Shown: positions 1 to 7,570, counted from the first letter of the stretch. The stretch: DNA of 21,774 nucleotides from a virus (IMGVR_UViG_3300022752_000445:1-21774); one strand, 5' to 3'. The notes: generated from the letters alone by a model not told the origin. A program made the numbers and translations.

Positions 1-1
1 A

Positions 2-106
2 ACTGATGGAATTTCAGAATTTAATAACGGTAAGGGATTAACACTTGTTATCGATGTTCAGATAACTCCATCCAATCAATACAAATTTGATATAACAGTC
101 CAGTGA
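2..106 (+). CDS. C-terminal end of a phage structural gene, possibly baseplate gp25-like (5' truncated)
   Basis: An open frame runs in from the left edge and ends at TGA 104-106, giving the last 34 residues of a protein. The tail alternates hydrophobic and polar residues in two short strands separated by a turn (LTLVIDVQ, then YKFDITVQ). That is how GPW/gp25-like baseplate wedge proteins typically end, and a baseplate gene would suit the virion genes that follow. The fragment is too short to prove the family, so the gp25 suggestion is an inference. The next gene starts at or just after this stop, which suggests translational coupling. Confidence 0.4.
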   Translation, partial: TDGISEFNNGKGLTLVIDVQITPSNQYKFDITVQ

Positions 107-111
107 ATTTA

Positions 112-498
112 ATGAGTAAATTTGATATGTTGACGGAGGATAATTTTGAGTTATTTGCTAAACTCAAATACAATAATCCTTCGTGTGCGTCGATTGATGA
201 ATTCAACGACGATATGAAAAGAATAAAGTATATCAAAAGACTTTTTCATAAGTTTGATAATGAAAGAGTTTTAAAGGATAGACTTATTTGCAATCATATT
301 TTGATTCTTTGTAATGTTTTTGGTGTTGAGTCTTGCATTCGAATGCTATTTTTTAGAATAGATAAACAGTATCATGGATTCTTAAAGACTTTTTTGAATC
401 ACATGAACATACTTCCAAAAAGCATACCGGAAGTGAACTTAGATCTAATTCAATTGGATGGTAGAATAGAAAGGCAAATCAAGAAAAATGCTAAATGA
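112..498 (+). CDS. Conserved T4-superfamily hypothetical protein (baseplate-locus type)
   Basis: This 128-residue soluble, helical protein has no signal peptide or membrane segment. The pattern 'LTEDNFELFA...YNNPSCASIDEF..D..RIKYIKRL', followed by a hydrophobic helix (LICNHILILCNVFG) and a 'RMLFFRID' block, matches my recollection of a small protein common in T4-like phages of marine and soil bacteria, found near baseplate genes. No biochemical role is known to me. The ATG at 112 is preferred because remembered relatives start 'MSKF'. A GTG at 103 would add three residues. Neither start has a clear SD, so initiation may depend on coupling to the upstream stop at 106. It overlaps the next gene by 11 bases. 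Confidence 0.7.
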   Translation: MSKFDMLTEDNFELFAKLKYNNPSCASIDEFNDDMKRIKYIKRLFHKFDNERVLKDRLICNHILILCNVFGVESCIRMLFFRIDKQYHGFLKTFLNHMNILPKSIPEVNLDLIQLDGRIERQIKKNAK

Positions 499-1021
499 AG
501 GAATAGCTGACGCTGGTTTGCTGGTAAGAAGTTTTACTGTTTATAAATTTCTTAGCCTTCTAGCCACACCATATACAAGCCTTGATGCTTTTAAGCAAGG
601 ATTCATAGATTCAAGAGGAAACTTTAAGGAAAATGTAGATTCTTTATTGAGGCAAAGAAAAATTGATGCTCTTGATGTTTTGATAATCAAGCTCAAAAAA
701 TTATTAAGTATGGTTCCAGATCCAAGCGTTAGATCAAAATTAAATAATCAATTATCGATTCTTGATTTGTTTTTGAGTGAAATGTACAATTATGATATAG
801 AGCCACACGAATCTCTATATTTACTAGAAACTCATTGCCTAAAAGAAGGCTTTTCCTTATTGGACTTTTTAGTTGAAGATATGACCGTTGGTGGTGGTGA
901 TGTTGCTGGTCTTCTAATAACAGATATTATTGGACCAAAACAAAAAGATCTTAAAGATCCATACCGCGAGAAAAAGAAGCTTTTCAAAAGAAAGCCTCTT
1001 GAAGACGAAATAGAAGAATAA
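488..1021 (+). CDS. Conserved phage protein, probably virion-associated
   Basis: This 177-residue protein is mostly helical. Residues about 15-45 carry 'FLSLLATPYTSLDAFKQGFIDSRG', a pattern I associate with a widespread myovirus protein family (TP...AF..GIID..G) encoded near tail and baseplate genes. The middle (about 50-110) is rich in amphipathic helices. The tail has a Gly run (VGGGDVAG, about 132-139) and then a basic/acidic end with 'YREKKKLFKRK', a style seen in small virion proteins. Function is unknown. The ATG lies inside the previous gene's stop region (11-base overlap) with only a weak SD, so translation is probably coupled. A role in virion assembly is inferred from position. Confidence 0.65.
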   Translation: MLNEGIADAGLLVRSFTVYKFLSLLATPYTSLDAFKQGFIDSRGNFKENVDSLLRQRKIDALDVLIIKLKKLLSMVPDPSVRSKLNNQLSILDLFLSEMYNYDIEPHESLYLLETHCLKEGFSLLDFLVEDMTVGGGDVAGLLITDIIGPKQKDLKDPYREKKKLFKRKPLEDEIEE

Positions 1022-1027
1022 TCATAA

Positions 1028-1035
1028 TATAAATA
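1028..1035 (+). promoter_or_regulatory. Candidate T4-type late promoter (TATAAATA)
   Basis: TATAAATA, the exact T4 late-promoter -10 octamer, lies in the 29-base gap before the gene at 1051. Transcription would start near 1041, directly at the GGAGG Shine-Dalgarno (1041-1045) of that gene. Late control suits a membrane or virion operon. About three such octamers are expected by chance in AT-rich DNA of this length on both strands, so the call rests on its intergenic position. Confidence 0.45.
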
Positions 1036-1050
1036 ATTCTGGAGGTCATT

Positions 1051-1485
1051 ATGCCGACTGAGTTGATTTCATTGATAGGCGGAAGCCTTACTGGATTTTT
1101 GTTTCGATTCATGGCTCAGAAGAGTCAGGATCAAAAAGAGCTATTTGAACGCCTAATTGCTGCCAACAAGCAGACTACCGAAAATCAGGATAAGGCGGCT
1201 CAAAGAGTTCCCCTTGATGTCGGCAAGGGCGTTCGTCAGCTAATCGTTCTAACTGTTCTTTTTGGAACCATTGCTGCACCATTCATTCTACCATTCTTTG
1301 GTGTTCCTACCTTCGTAGAGGTTGATTCAACAAACCCAGAAGCATTCTTTGGCCTATTCCCAGAGACTGCAAAGAAGTATTTTGTTGAGATTAACGGATA
1401 TCTTTATACATCTGAAAATCGTCAAATACTCGTAGCGATTGTCGGTTTCTACTTTGGCACTGCTGCCGCAGGGAGGAAGTCATGA
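1051..1485 (+). CDS. Multi-pass membrane protein, holin-like candidate
   Basis: This 144-residue protein has three hydrophobic segments: about 4-20 (with GGSLTGF), 63-85 (LIVLTVLFGTIAAPFILPFFG) and 125-141 (ILVAIVGFYFGTAAAG). A charged linker (about 22-62, rich in Q, K, E and R) separates the first two. The basic C-terminus is GRKS. Size, three membrane segments and position before a lipobox membrane protein fit three-segment phage holins, which perforate the inner membrane at lysis. No holin family signature is decisive, and no endolysin gene lies in the window. A virion- or host-membrane-modifying role is equally possible. Start: GGAGG at 1041-1045, 5 bases before ATG. The stop overlaps the next ATG (ATGA). 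Confidence 0.6.
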   Translation: MPTELISLIGGSLTGFLFRFMAQKSQDQKELFERLIAANKQTTENQDKAAQRVPLDVGKGVRQLIVLTVLFGTIAAPFILPFFGVPTFVEVDSTNPEAFFGLFPETAKKYFVEINGYLYTSENRQILVAIVGFYFGTAAAGRKS

Positions 1486-1724
1486 AGAAGATCTGGGCAT
1501 TAGTTTTAGTTCTAGCACTTGTTTTTGCAGGATGCGATACCACTCCAGAAATCATTCCAGACATTACTGGTGATAATGTTATAATGATGGATATCAAGAG
1601 CCAGATTGAAAATAACAAGATGGTCAAAGATGATTATAGCTGGGTAATCTGGTATTTACCGATTCTTTTCTTGGTTGTTGCTTGGGGATATAAAGAATTC
1701 TTCACTAAGAAAAAAGGTGAATAA
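1482..1724 (+). CDS. Small lipobox protein with C-terminal membrane anchor (spanin-like candidate)
   Basis: This 80-residue protein has a type II signal peptide: MKK, a hydrophobic core at residues 4-15 and the lipobox VFAGC with the lipidated Cys at 18. After about 35 residues comes a strong transmembrane helix (about 53-70, WVIWYLPILFLVVAWGY) and a basic cytoplasmic tail (KEFFTKKKGE). A lipid anchor at one end and a membrane helix at the other is the layout of unimolecular spanins, such as phage T1 gp11, that fuse the two membranes at lysis. The linker is unusually short for that, and Asp at +2 is an inner-membrane retention signal in E. coli, so it may sit wholly in the inner membrane. SD GGAGGA lies just upstream. 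It overlaps both neighbours (ATGA and TAATG). Confidence 0.65.
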   Translation: MKKIWALVLVLALVFAGCDTTPEIIPDITGDNVIMMDIKSQIENNKMVKDDYSWVIWYLPILFLVVAWGYKEFFTKKKGE

Positions 1725-3586
1725 TGGCTGAGAGAACTAGATTACCTAAAAGTAGATCGGGAAATGTATTTGCAAATCCCCTTGATCGAATAAGATATGG
1801 AGATTTACCCGCAGTTCCTGAAGGAACTAGGCTTAACCTTTTTCCTGATATTAATCCTACTGGGGATTACAAACCAAGAAGACTGAAATTTATTCCTGAT
1901 GTGCAATATAATCCACAGAGAGTTGGAATAGGTCAAATTAAACCAAAAATAAAAGGTGGCCCTGTTTCTCCAGTTTCTGGAAATTTTGGTCCAACCACCG
2001 TAAAACAAGCAATTGATGCTTCTGCACAACAAGCAGCTCAACAAGCAGCGGAACAAGCCAAGCCTGCTGGGAAGGTTGCAAGAGGCGCAGCTACTGCAAC
2101 TAGTCTACTTGGTGGAGGACTAGGGTCACTTGCATATGAAACATTAGTTCCCCAAGAATTTAGAGATTGGGCGCAAAGATCAAACTATACGGTAGGCGAA
2201 ACAAATTTATCAGTCGATGATTTCTTATCGACTGCTGCATTTCAAGGGGGAATGGACGCAACTTCTGCTGGTTTATCTACATTATCTGGTGGTGCTCTAG
2301 GAACTCCACTTGCAGCAGCGGCTAAAGGATTTCTACCAAATGTAGTTGGTGGAGTAATTGGTAGTCAGGAAGGGGAAAGAATCGGATCAAGACTCGCACA
2401 AACACTCGGTGGGGGTGAACTGGCTCAAGGCGCAGCAGGACTTGGTGGTGGTGTTTTAGGATGGATGGGTGGTGCTAAAGTAGCAAGAGATTTAATGACT
2501 AAAGCTGGTAGAGAGGGCATGAAAACTGGAATGAAAGGTTTAGGTAAAGGTGTAGGAGCAGCAGGAGCAATTCTAGATACAGCCTTTACTGCCGCTGATC
2601 AATTTGATACGAAATATAAAGGTCTTGGCGGCGAATTAGAATCTATTCTGGACCCAGGTGATTTATTAGCTCTTTCTGGGGGTCCAGTTGGATTGGCAGC
2701 TTTTGTGGGAACAAAGGGGCTTAAAGTGGGTGGTGCAATTTCTAGAGCAGCAATTGATGCTGAACAACAGAAAAAAAATAAACTTGCAACAGATCTAACA
2801 AATGCAATATCAACTTTACAAAATACCGATTGGTCTAAGCAGCCCAAGGGAGCTAAAGAACAATGGGAAAAATATACCAGAGATTTGGAAGCACAACGCA
2901 AAAATATGACTACTATTTTTGGTGATGAGAAAAAGGCTGTTGAATTAGCCAGTCAAGAAGGAATGAGAGATTTTAACTTTAGATATAATCCACAGACTAA
3001 AGGAACCGAATTCCAGAGTGATGTTGCTGATGAATTGAAAAGAAGAGCGCAGGATACTGCAAGAGCCAGCGGTGCAACTCCAGCCGAATTTAAGGATATA
3101 GAACAAAGACTACAGGTTGCTGCCTTGAAGAAGCAAGCAGAAGAAGCACCAAAAACAGCAGAAGGACGAGCAAGAATTAAGAAAGTCGAATCCCAGGAAC
3201 AGGCTGCTCAAAGATTTGCTGCACAAGATGCTGTAAGACAGGCAAGAGAAGCAGGATACGAACCAGATCCAGAACTTCTCAAACAAGCTGCTGGACCAAT
3301 TGAAAAAGATCCAAATGCAAAGGAATCCCCACAAACAGCAATAGACGCAGAAGTAGAAGGAATTCGTGCTAAAGAAAATGAACAAATGCAACAAGCACAA
3401 AGAAAAGAAGAAGAAAGAAAAGCCAAAAATGCTGCGGCAGAAAAGAAATTAGCTGATGCTAGAATCGGTGATTCGGAAGCAGCCCAAACTTCTAGAAATC
3501 TAGAAACAATGAGTAAAAAATTAAGAGAAATGCCATCACTAGAACAGCAAATTCAAATGGCTAAAGATAAATTAAAATCAAGATAA
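1724..3586 (+). CDS. Large Gly/Ala-rich, coiled-coil protein; possible internal or injected virion protein
   Basis: This 620-residue protein matches no family I recognise. Residues 1-80 are Pro/basic-rich and probably extended. About 93-110 is an Ala/Gln helix (ASAQQAAQQAAEQA). About 115-345 holds many Gly/Ala-rich weakly hydrophobic segments (such as TSLLGGGLGSLA, GGVIGSQ, GLGGGVLGWMGG, KGVGAAGAILDTAFTAA) of the kind that can enter membranes. From about 350 to the end it is charged, Gln/Lys/Glu-rich and likely coiled coil. This layout is reminiscent of ejected internal virion proteins, but that is inference. The start ATG overlaps the previous stop (TAATG) and has AAGGTG upstream. Its 3' end overlaps the convergent resolvase gene by 9 bases. 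Confidence 0.65.
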   Translation: MAERTRLPKSRSGNVFANPLDRIRYGDLPAVPEGTRLNLFPDINPTGDYKPRRLKFIPDVQYNPQRVGIGQIKPKIKGGPVSPVSGNFGPTTVKQAIDASAQQAAQQAAEQAKPAGKVARGAATATSLLGGGLGSLAYETLVPQEFRDWAQRSNYTVGETNLSVDDFLSTAAFQGGMDATSAGLSTLSGGALGTPLAAAAKGFLPNVVGGVIGSQEGERIGSRLAQTLGGGELAQGAAGLGGGVLGWMGGAKVARDLMTKAGREGMKTGMKGLGKGVGAAGAILDTAFTAADQFDTKYKGLGGELESILDPGDLLALSGGPVGLAAFVGTKGLKVGGAISRAAIDAEQQKKNKLATDLTNAISTLQNTDWSKQPKGAKEQWEKYTRDLEAQRKNMTTIFGDEKKAVELASQEGMRDFNFRYNPQTKGTEFQSDVADELKRRAQDTARASGATPAEFKDIEQRLQVAALKKQAEEAPKTAEGRARIKKVESQEQAAQRFAAQDAVRQAREAGYEPDPELLKQAAGPIEKDPNAKESPQTAIDAEVEGIRAKENEQMQQAQRKEEERKAKNAAAEKKLADARIGDSEAAQTSRNLETMSKKLREMPSLEQQIQMAKDKLKSR

Positions 3587-4147
3587 TCTAAAGTTTATTT
3601 GATTATCATAAACAGCTTTGCAGATGTAAAAGGAGTCAACGATATCCGTAATAGGATTCTTGACTTCTTTTCCTATCTGGTCAAAGTGAATTCTTAAATC
3701 AGTCCCAGTCTCTTTTACGAATGCCTCAAACATTTCCTGCTTACTGGCATTTCCTTTTCCGCTGGCAAGTTTCTTGACTCTGGTTGGCTGAATGACATCA
3801 AGAGGAATTGACTGTTGCCAAAGCTTGTACTTCAAGATTCCCGTATTCTCTGCTATATGAAAGACTCTTCCCTTGGCTCCATATGCATAGTCTTCAAGTG
3901 CGACTTGTTCGCTTCCTATTAAAAGCTCTACTGCCCAATCAGATATGCTATCATATCTTCCACACTCAACGGTATAATCGGGAAATAGCTCTCCACGAAT
4001 ATTGTGATTGAACATTGTGGCATTCTTTTTAGTATCTGTTAAGAAGTAAAAGGAACAGTTCTTATAAGAAAACTCCCTATGCAATCTACCATTAAAAATG
4101 CAAATGCAAGGGGAGGTTAAAGAGTAATCAATACCAGCGATTATCAC
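3578..4147 (-). CDS. RuvC-like Holliday junction resolvase
   Basis: This 189-residue protein has a RuvC/RNase H fold pattern. Strand 1 is 'IIAGIDYSLTSP' with catalytic Asp7. The second acidic residue is Glu85 in 'VALEDYAYGAKG'. A basic Lys136 lies in 'GKGNASKQEMF'. A C-terminal acidic pair, Asp168 and Asp171, lies in 'ITDIVDSFYICKAVY'. RuvC-family enzymes cut four-way junctions with metal-bound acidic residues. In T4-like phages such an enzyme can debranch replicating DNA before packaging, the job of unrelated gp49 in T4. The start is GTG at 4147, fixed because strand 1 begins immediately after it. No SD precedes it, and an AATAAATA box ends 4 bases upstream. It converges with the 620-residue gene. 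Confidence 0.85.
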   Translation of the reverse strand: MIIAGIDYSLTSPCICIFNGRLHREFSYKNCSFYFLTDTKKNATMFNHNIRGELFPDYTVECGRYDSISDWAVELLIGSEQVALEDYAYGAKGRVFHIAENTGILKYKLWQQSIPLDVIQPTRVKKLASGKGNASKQEMFEAFVKETGTDLRIHFDQIGKEVKNPITDIVDSFYICKAVYDNQINFRLS

Positions 4148-4151
4148 ATAG

Positions 4152-4159
4152 TATTTATT
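4152..4159 (-). promoter_or_regulatory. Weak late-promoter-like box (AATAAATA) before the resolvase
   Basis: On the - strand, AATAAATA ends 4 bases before the GTG start of the RuvC-like gene. It fits the degenerate NATAAATA late motif reported for T4-like cyanophages. If used, the transcript would start at or just inside the start codon. The 24-base gap is very AT-rich, so chance is a serious alternative. Confidence 0.2.
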
Positions 4160-4171
4160 TTATTTTTATTG

Positions 4172-5029
4172 TTAATTATTACCACCAACAAAGGCCCATC
4201 CAGATCTTTTAGTATGATCAAATAAATGTGTAACCTTTAAACCAGTACTTTGTAAAAAATCATGGATATGTTTATAATTTTCAGATTGTAAATCATCTTC
4301 GGTATCTCCATGTGGCCAAACAATATGAAGATTATCTCCATTTTTTATTATTGTAAGATCATTTTTTCTTAAAGTATCTTTTAATATTTCTGAGTATTCT
4401 TCTTCTTTTATACCGCCTTTAGGCAATCTTCTTTTAAATGGATTCAATTGTAAAATAACATCAGTTAAATAATGTCTTGCTCTTGTACCGTGGCAACTAA
4501 GATCAAATGTTCCACAACTTCCTGTTTTTTGGGGTTTTCTTTTTACTGGTTCTACTACTTTTATTTCTGCTGTAATCCTTTTACCATCACTTCTTGTCCA
4601 AGCAATATCTGGGCGTACATGAGTAATTACTCTGCCTCCGCTTTTTCCCACATGGGTTGATAACATTAATTCTGATTTTTTAGTTTCATCCTTACCTGGA
4701 TTTTCTGGGACTTCCACTGTCCAGCCCTTCGGGGTAACAACCTTTAATCTGCTAGTGAGTGTTTCTGTACTTATTTTTTTCCCGAGATTTTGCATTTTGG
4801 TTTCAAGATCTTCGGGATTTAAGTTTTGATGTTTAATCCTATATTGGTCTTCTATGGCTTGTCTATGTTGTTCGGATGGAGCAATTTGATCAAGAATGCT
4901 TAGATTGCTAGAAGAACGAGAAACATCCAATCCTGGACCTAAACTAATTTTTACTTTTGTAGAAGGACCACGGCTCATATCAGTTCTATCTTCAATTAAA
5001 ATTTTTATGTATTTTAACCTATAATCCAT
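4172..5029 (-). CDS. Putative PD-(D/E)XK superfamily nuclease
   Basis: This 285-residue protein is not recognised as a whole. Residues 139-158 read R-P-D-I-A-W, nine residues, then T-A-E-I-K-V: Pro140-Asp141, with Glu155-x-Lys157 fourteen residues on, each in a hydrophobic strand. This is the PD-(D/E)XK nuclease core. Glu120 could be the helix-1 acidic residue, and the following helix (HYLTDVILQLNPFKRR, 186-201) offers Tyr187 and Gln194 as motif-IV-like residues. Two cysteines, 172 and 179, lie in a loop between. The N-terminal 100 residues are Lys/Ser-rich and helical. The gene is more AT-rich than the RNR upstream, suggesting later acquisition. It starts 3 bases after the RNR stop. A second possible start is ATG 4978. 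DNA processing or host-DNA degradation is inferred. Confidence 0.6.
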   Translation of the reverse strand: MDYRLKYIKILIEDRTDMSRGPSTKVKISLGPGLDVSRSSSNLSILDQIAPSEQHRQAIEDQYRIKHQNLNPEDLETKMQNLGKKISTETLTSRLKVVTPKGWTVEVPENPGKDETKKSELMLSTHVGKSGGRVITHVRPDIAWTRSDGKRITAEIKVVEPVKRKPQKTGSCGTFDLSCHGTRARHYLTDVILQLNPFKRRLPKGGIKEEEYSEILKDTLRKNDLTIIKNGDNLHIVWPHGDTEDDLQSENYKHIHDFLQSTGLKVTHLFDHTKRSGWAFVGGNN

Positions 5030-5032
5030 ACC

Positions 5033-6964
5033 TTATTTAGTCAAATCCACAATCTCGCAAGCTCCTGCGGTGCAACTAAAAGTCTGGGTTCCTGTAGTGT
5101 TATCTTCCTTTTCGTAGTTGGATAGGTCTGACCAATCAACATCAGAGGGAAGTTTAGCCAGTAGTGCTTCATACTGCTCCTTGGTGCAGTCTTCGTATGG
5201 AGCCTGACGGTAGGTGTGATCTGAGTGTGGAAGGAATGAAATGCCGCTGATCTCATCGAAGTGAGCATAGACCCATGCTCCTACTTCCATCCATTCCTCA
5301 TCACGAACAGTTACAGTAATGCTAGGCTTGTGTTCGCACCAGTACTGCTGATAGGTCAACCAAAGTTCCAATTGTTCGATTGCGGTCATATCATTACGAG
5401 TTACGCAATGATCTGGGGACTTCATTGGGAATGAGAAGACCATTGTGTGGTTTGGCTTCATTACGCATGGCTCGGCAACGAATCCCTTATCGATCATGAA
5501 CTGGCAGATTGGGTCTTTACGGTCTGCACGAACACGGCGAATGTAATAGTCGGCATGACGAGCATGAATACCCGAAGCAGCATCAACCAACTGACTGACC
5601 GTTCCGCTTGGCTTTACACAAGTGATGGCAGCAGATTCATTGATCTTTAGCTTATGTGCATATTCCTTATTGGTTTCAATTGCGACATGACGCAGATGAT
5701 CAAGAACATCCTTAAGGTCTACACCACCAGCACGACCATTGGTGATTTCATTATCCATGATACCAGTCAAGGATACTCCAAGCAGACGCTCTTCTTCACA
5801 GTTCTTCTTCCAATCGCTTGAAAGATAACGGAAGTTGGTAAGAGTAGACTGGAATGTACCCAGGATAGTCGCAAGACGAACCTTACGAGCAAGTGTATCT
5901 GGAGTATCGTCTGCACGAATTACGACTTCAGATAGATTGCAGAACTCGCGGTCGCGTAGAATGATCTCTGAGCAAGGATTGGTTCCGAAGTCGTGGTTTG
6001 GATCACGACGATCTCCAAGACGCTTGATCTGGTTCTTTGCGGCCTTACGGTTGAAGATACCACGCTCTCCACTCTTGCTCTTGTAGAGGGAAACCCATTC
6101 GTCCATGAAGGTAGCCATGTCTGGCTTTTCCTTGTAGCAGGCTGAGTTATTTGCAAGAGCGCGTTGAGCATTGTTCTCCCACCATGCACCGCTCTTTGCC
6201 ATACGCATACGATCATCGTCAAGGGACGAGAGTGAAATTAGAGCAGAACGACGAACCCCACCGACAACTACGATTTCAGCAATTTTGCATACGATATCGT
6301 GGCATTCGACGGTAGTGAGCTTTCTACCCGCTGCCTTGCGGAAGGTTTCAATGGTAAATCTGAAAAGGTCTTCCAGAGGTTCAGGTCCCGATGCTCGTCC
6401 ACCGAAGGTTTTAAGTCTTGCTCCAGCAGGACGAACTTTTGAAACATCCCATTGCGGAATCTGACCACCAATGAGTAATGAGAATAGTTCTCGGTAGGCT
6501 TTAGCCCAACCAATCTTAGAATCTTCCACCACGATAATAGTATCGCTATTTGTAAATTCTTCAGCAATAGTAGGAAGCTTTTCAACGAATTCCCTTTCGA
6601 CAGAAAAACCGACACCTGTTCCGCACATTAAGATGTATACAATCTCGTCAAACGAGCGAACCTTGCTCGTTGAAACATAGGAGCAGTTATACCCTGCTAC
6701 ATGGTCGCGTTCTAGTGCCTCACCTGCGGTCATGAGGCAACGCATGGACGGCATCACTTCCAAATTCAATACCGCTGTTTCAAGTTCCTTACGAAGATCC
6801 TTTGAAAGCTTGTAGTTGCAATTATTCTTTAGATGTTCCTCAAAGAAATCAAAATAGCGTTTTACAGTCTCTCCCCATGATTCACGACGAGTTTCGGACT
6901 CAATCCAGCGTGAATATCTTGAAGAATAAATAAAAGTTTGGTAAGCTGTTGGTAAATTAATCAT
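5033..6964 (-). CDS. nrdJ: Adenosylcobalamin-dependent (class II) ribonucleoside-triphosphate reductase
   Basis: This enzyme reduces ribonucleotides to deoxyribonucleotides using B12 to make a thiyl radical, without oxygen or a second subunit. All key residues of the Lactobacillus leichmannii RTPR family are visible. N329, C331 and E333 in NPCSEIIL form the radical site (408-type Cys). C94 (YNCSYV) and C342 (EFCNLSEV) are the redox pair, C342 lying 11 residues after C331 as in that enzyme. 'CVKPSGTVSQL' is at about 449. A C-terminal C631-x4-C636 is the swinging thiol pair. At 643 residues it is about 100 shorter than the 739-residue reference, so regulatory insertions may be reduced. The start has AAGGAG upstream. 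A homing endonuclease gene lies directly upstream and a putative nuclease downstream. Confidence 0.93.
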   Translation of the reverse strand: MINLPTAYQTFIYSSRYSRWIESETRRESWGETVKRYFDFFEEHLKNNCNYKLSKDLRKELETAVLNLEVMPSMRCLMTAGEALERDHVAGYNCSYVSTSKVRSFDEIVYILMCGTGVGFSVEREFVEKLPTIAEEFTNSDTIIVVEDSKIGWAKAYRELFSLLIGGQIPQWDVSKVRPAGARLKTFGGRASGPEPLEDLFRFTIETFRKAAGRKLTTVECHDIVCKIAEIVVVGGVRRSALISLSSLDDDRMRMAKSGAWWENNAQRALANNSACYKEKPDMATFMDEWVSLYKSKSGERGIFNRKAAKNQIKRLGDRRDPNHDFGTNPCSEIILRDREFCNLSEVVIRADDTPDTLARKVRLATILGTFQSTLTNFRYLSSDWKKNCEEERLLGVSLTGIMDNEITNGRAGGVDLKDVLDHLRHVAIETNKEYAHKLKINESAAITCVKPSGTVSQLVDAASGIHARHADYYIRRVRADRKDPICQFMIDKGFVAEPCVMKPNHTMVFSFPMKSPDHCVTRNDMTAIEQLELWLTYQQYWCEHKPSITVTVRDEEWMEVGAWVYAHFDEISGISFLPHSDHTYRQAPYEDCTKEQYEALLAKLPSDVDWSDLSNYEKEDNTTGTQTFSCTAGACEIVDLTK

Positions 6965-6977
6965 ATTAAAATTCTCC

Positions 6978-7550
6978 TTATTTTTTATAATTTTCTGTTA
7001 TGATTTTCGCTATTTCGATAAATTGTTCTCTGGATAAATCCCATTTCATACGATTTACATCTTTATGAACCCATTGAACATTTTGTTTTGTATAACCTAG
7101 TTTACTATCTATTCTGTCCAATGAAGCGTTGCCTTTTTTGCCTTTAGTTTCAAAATAAAGAGGAAATTTGGTATATGCACATATTTTATCTTGTTTTTCA
7201 AAAATTTCATCTAACTCTTCTCTTGTAACATCAAATGGAATTTTTCTTTTTTCGGCACATTTTTTTATTTTTTGAAAGTACATTCCAGTGACATTGTTAG
7301 AAGAAGAGGTCCAATTATAGCTATTTTCAAATCTAAATCTAGACCCAAAACAAGAATTACATCCTTGTACATTTCCATAAACTAAATGCCATTTACTTAT
7401 TTCTTTTTCTATTCCACAATCGCATTTAACTTTCCACAATCTAGTTTTTGATTTTTGGCTTTTATATTTTGTTAACGCGCCCTCACCGATTATAGTATAT
7501 GAGCCAATTTTTTTATTAAACCAATCTTCTCCCTTATATAATATCTTCAT
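6978..7550 (-). CDS. Free-standing HNH homing endonuclease
   Basis: This 190-residue protein has an N-terminal zinc-binding module with Cys pairs at about 43/45 (VKCDCG) and 64/67 (GCNSC), as in many phage HNH proteins. The C-terminal part carries 'CAYTKFPLYF', then 'ASLDRIDSKLGYTKQNVQWV' and 'NRMKWDLS', the DRID-GY-NVQWV-N-K signature of an HNH-fold nuclease group common beside phage introns or as stand-alone genes. These enzymes cut a related phage's DNA so that their own gene is copied across. The RNR next door is intact, so this is not an intron-borne copy. The gene is much more AT-rich than its neighbours, indicating transfer. It has AAGGATG as SD and a TATAAATA box 21 bases upstream. 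Confidence 0.87.
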   Translation of the reverse strand: MKILYKGEDWFNKKIGSYTIIGEGALTKYKSQKSKTRLWKVKCDCGIEKEISKWHLVYGNVQGCNSCFGSRFRFENSYNWTSSSNNVTGMYFQKIKKCAEKRKIPFDVTREELDEIFEKQDKICAYTKFPLYFETKGKKGNASLDRIDSKLGYTKQNVQWVHKDVNRMKWDLSREQFIEIAKIITENYKK

Positions 7551-7570
7551 GTGTATATCATCCTTTTATT

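Noticed and set aside
91-105. TATAAC exactly 6 bases before GTG 103, resembling the leaderless layout
   Set aside because: There is no -35-like hexamer at the 16-base spacing (it would be CATCCA), and the bases are codons of the upstream gene. ATG 112 fits remembered homologues better.
3560-3620. A bidirectional terminator at the convergent junction
   Set aside because: The two coding regions overlap by 9 bases, and no GC-rich stem with a U-tract is visible on either strand.
5835-6464. Long + strand frames opposite the RNR gene
   Set aside because: They lie antisense to conserved catalytic regions of the RNR and have no recognisable domain.
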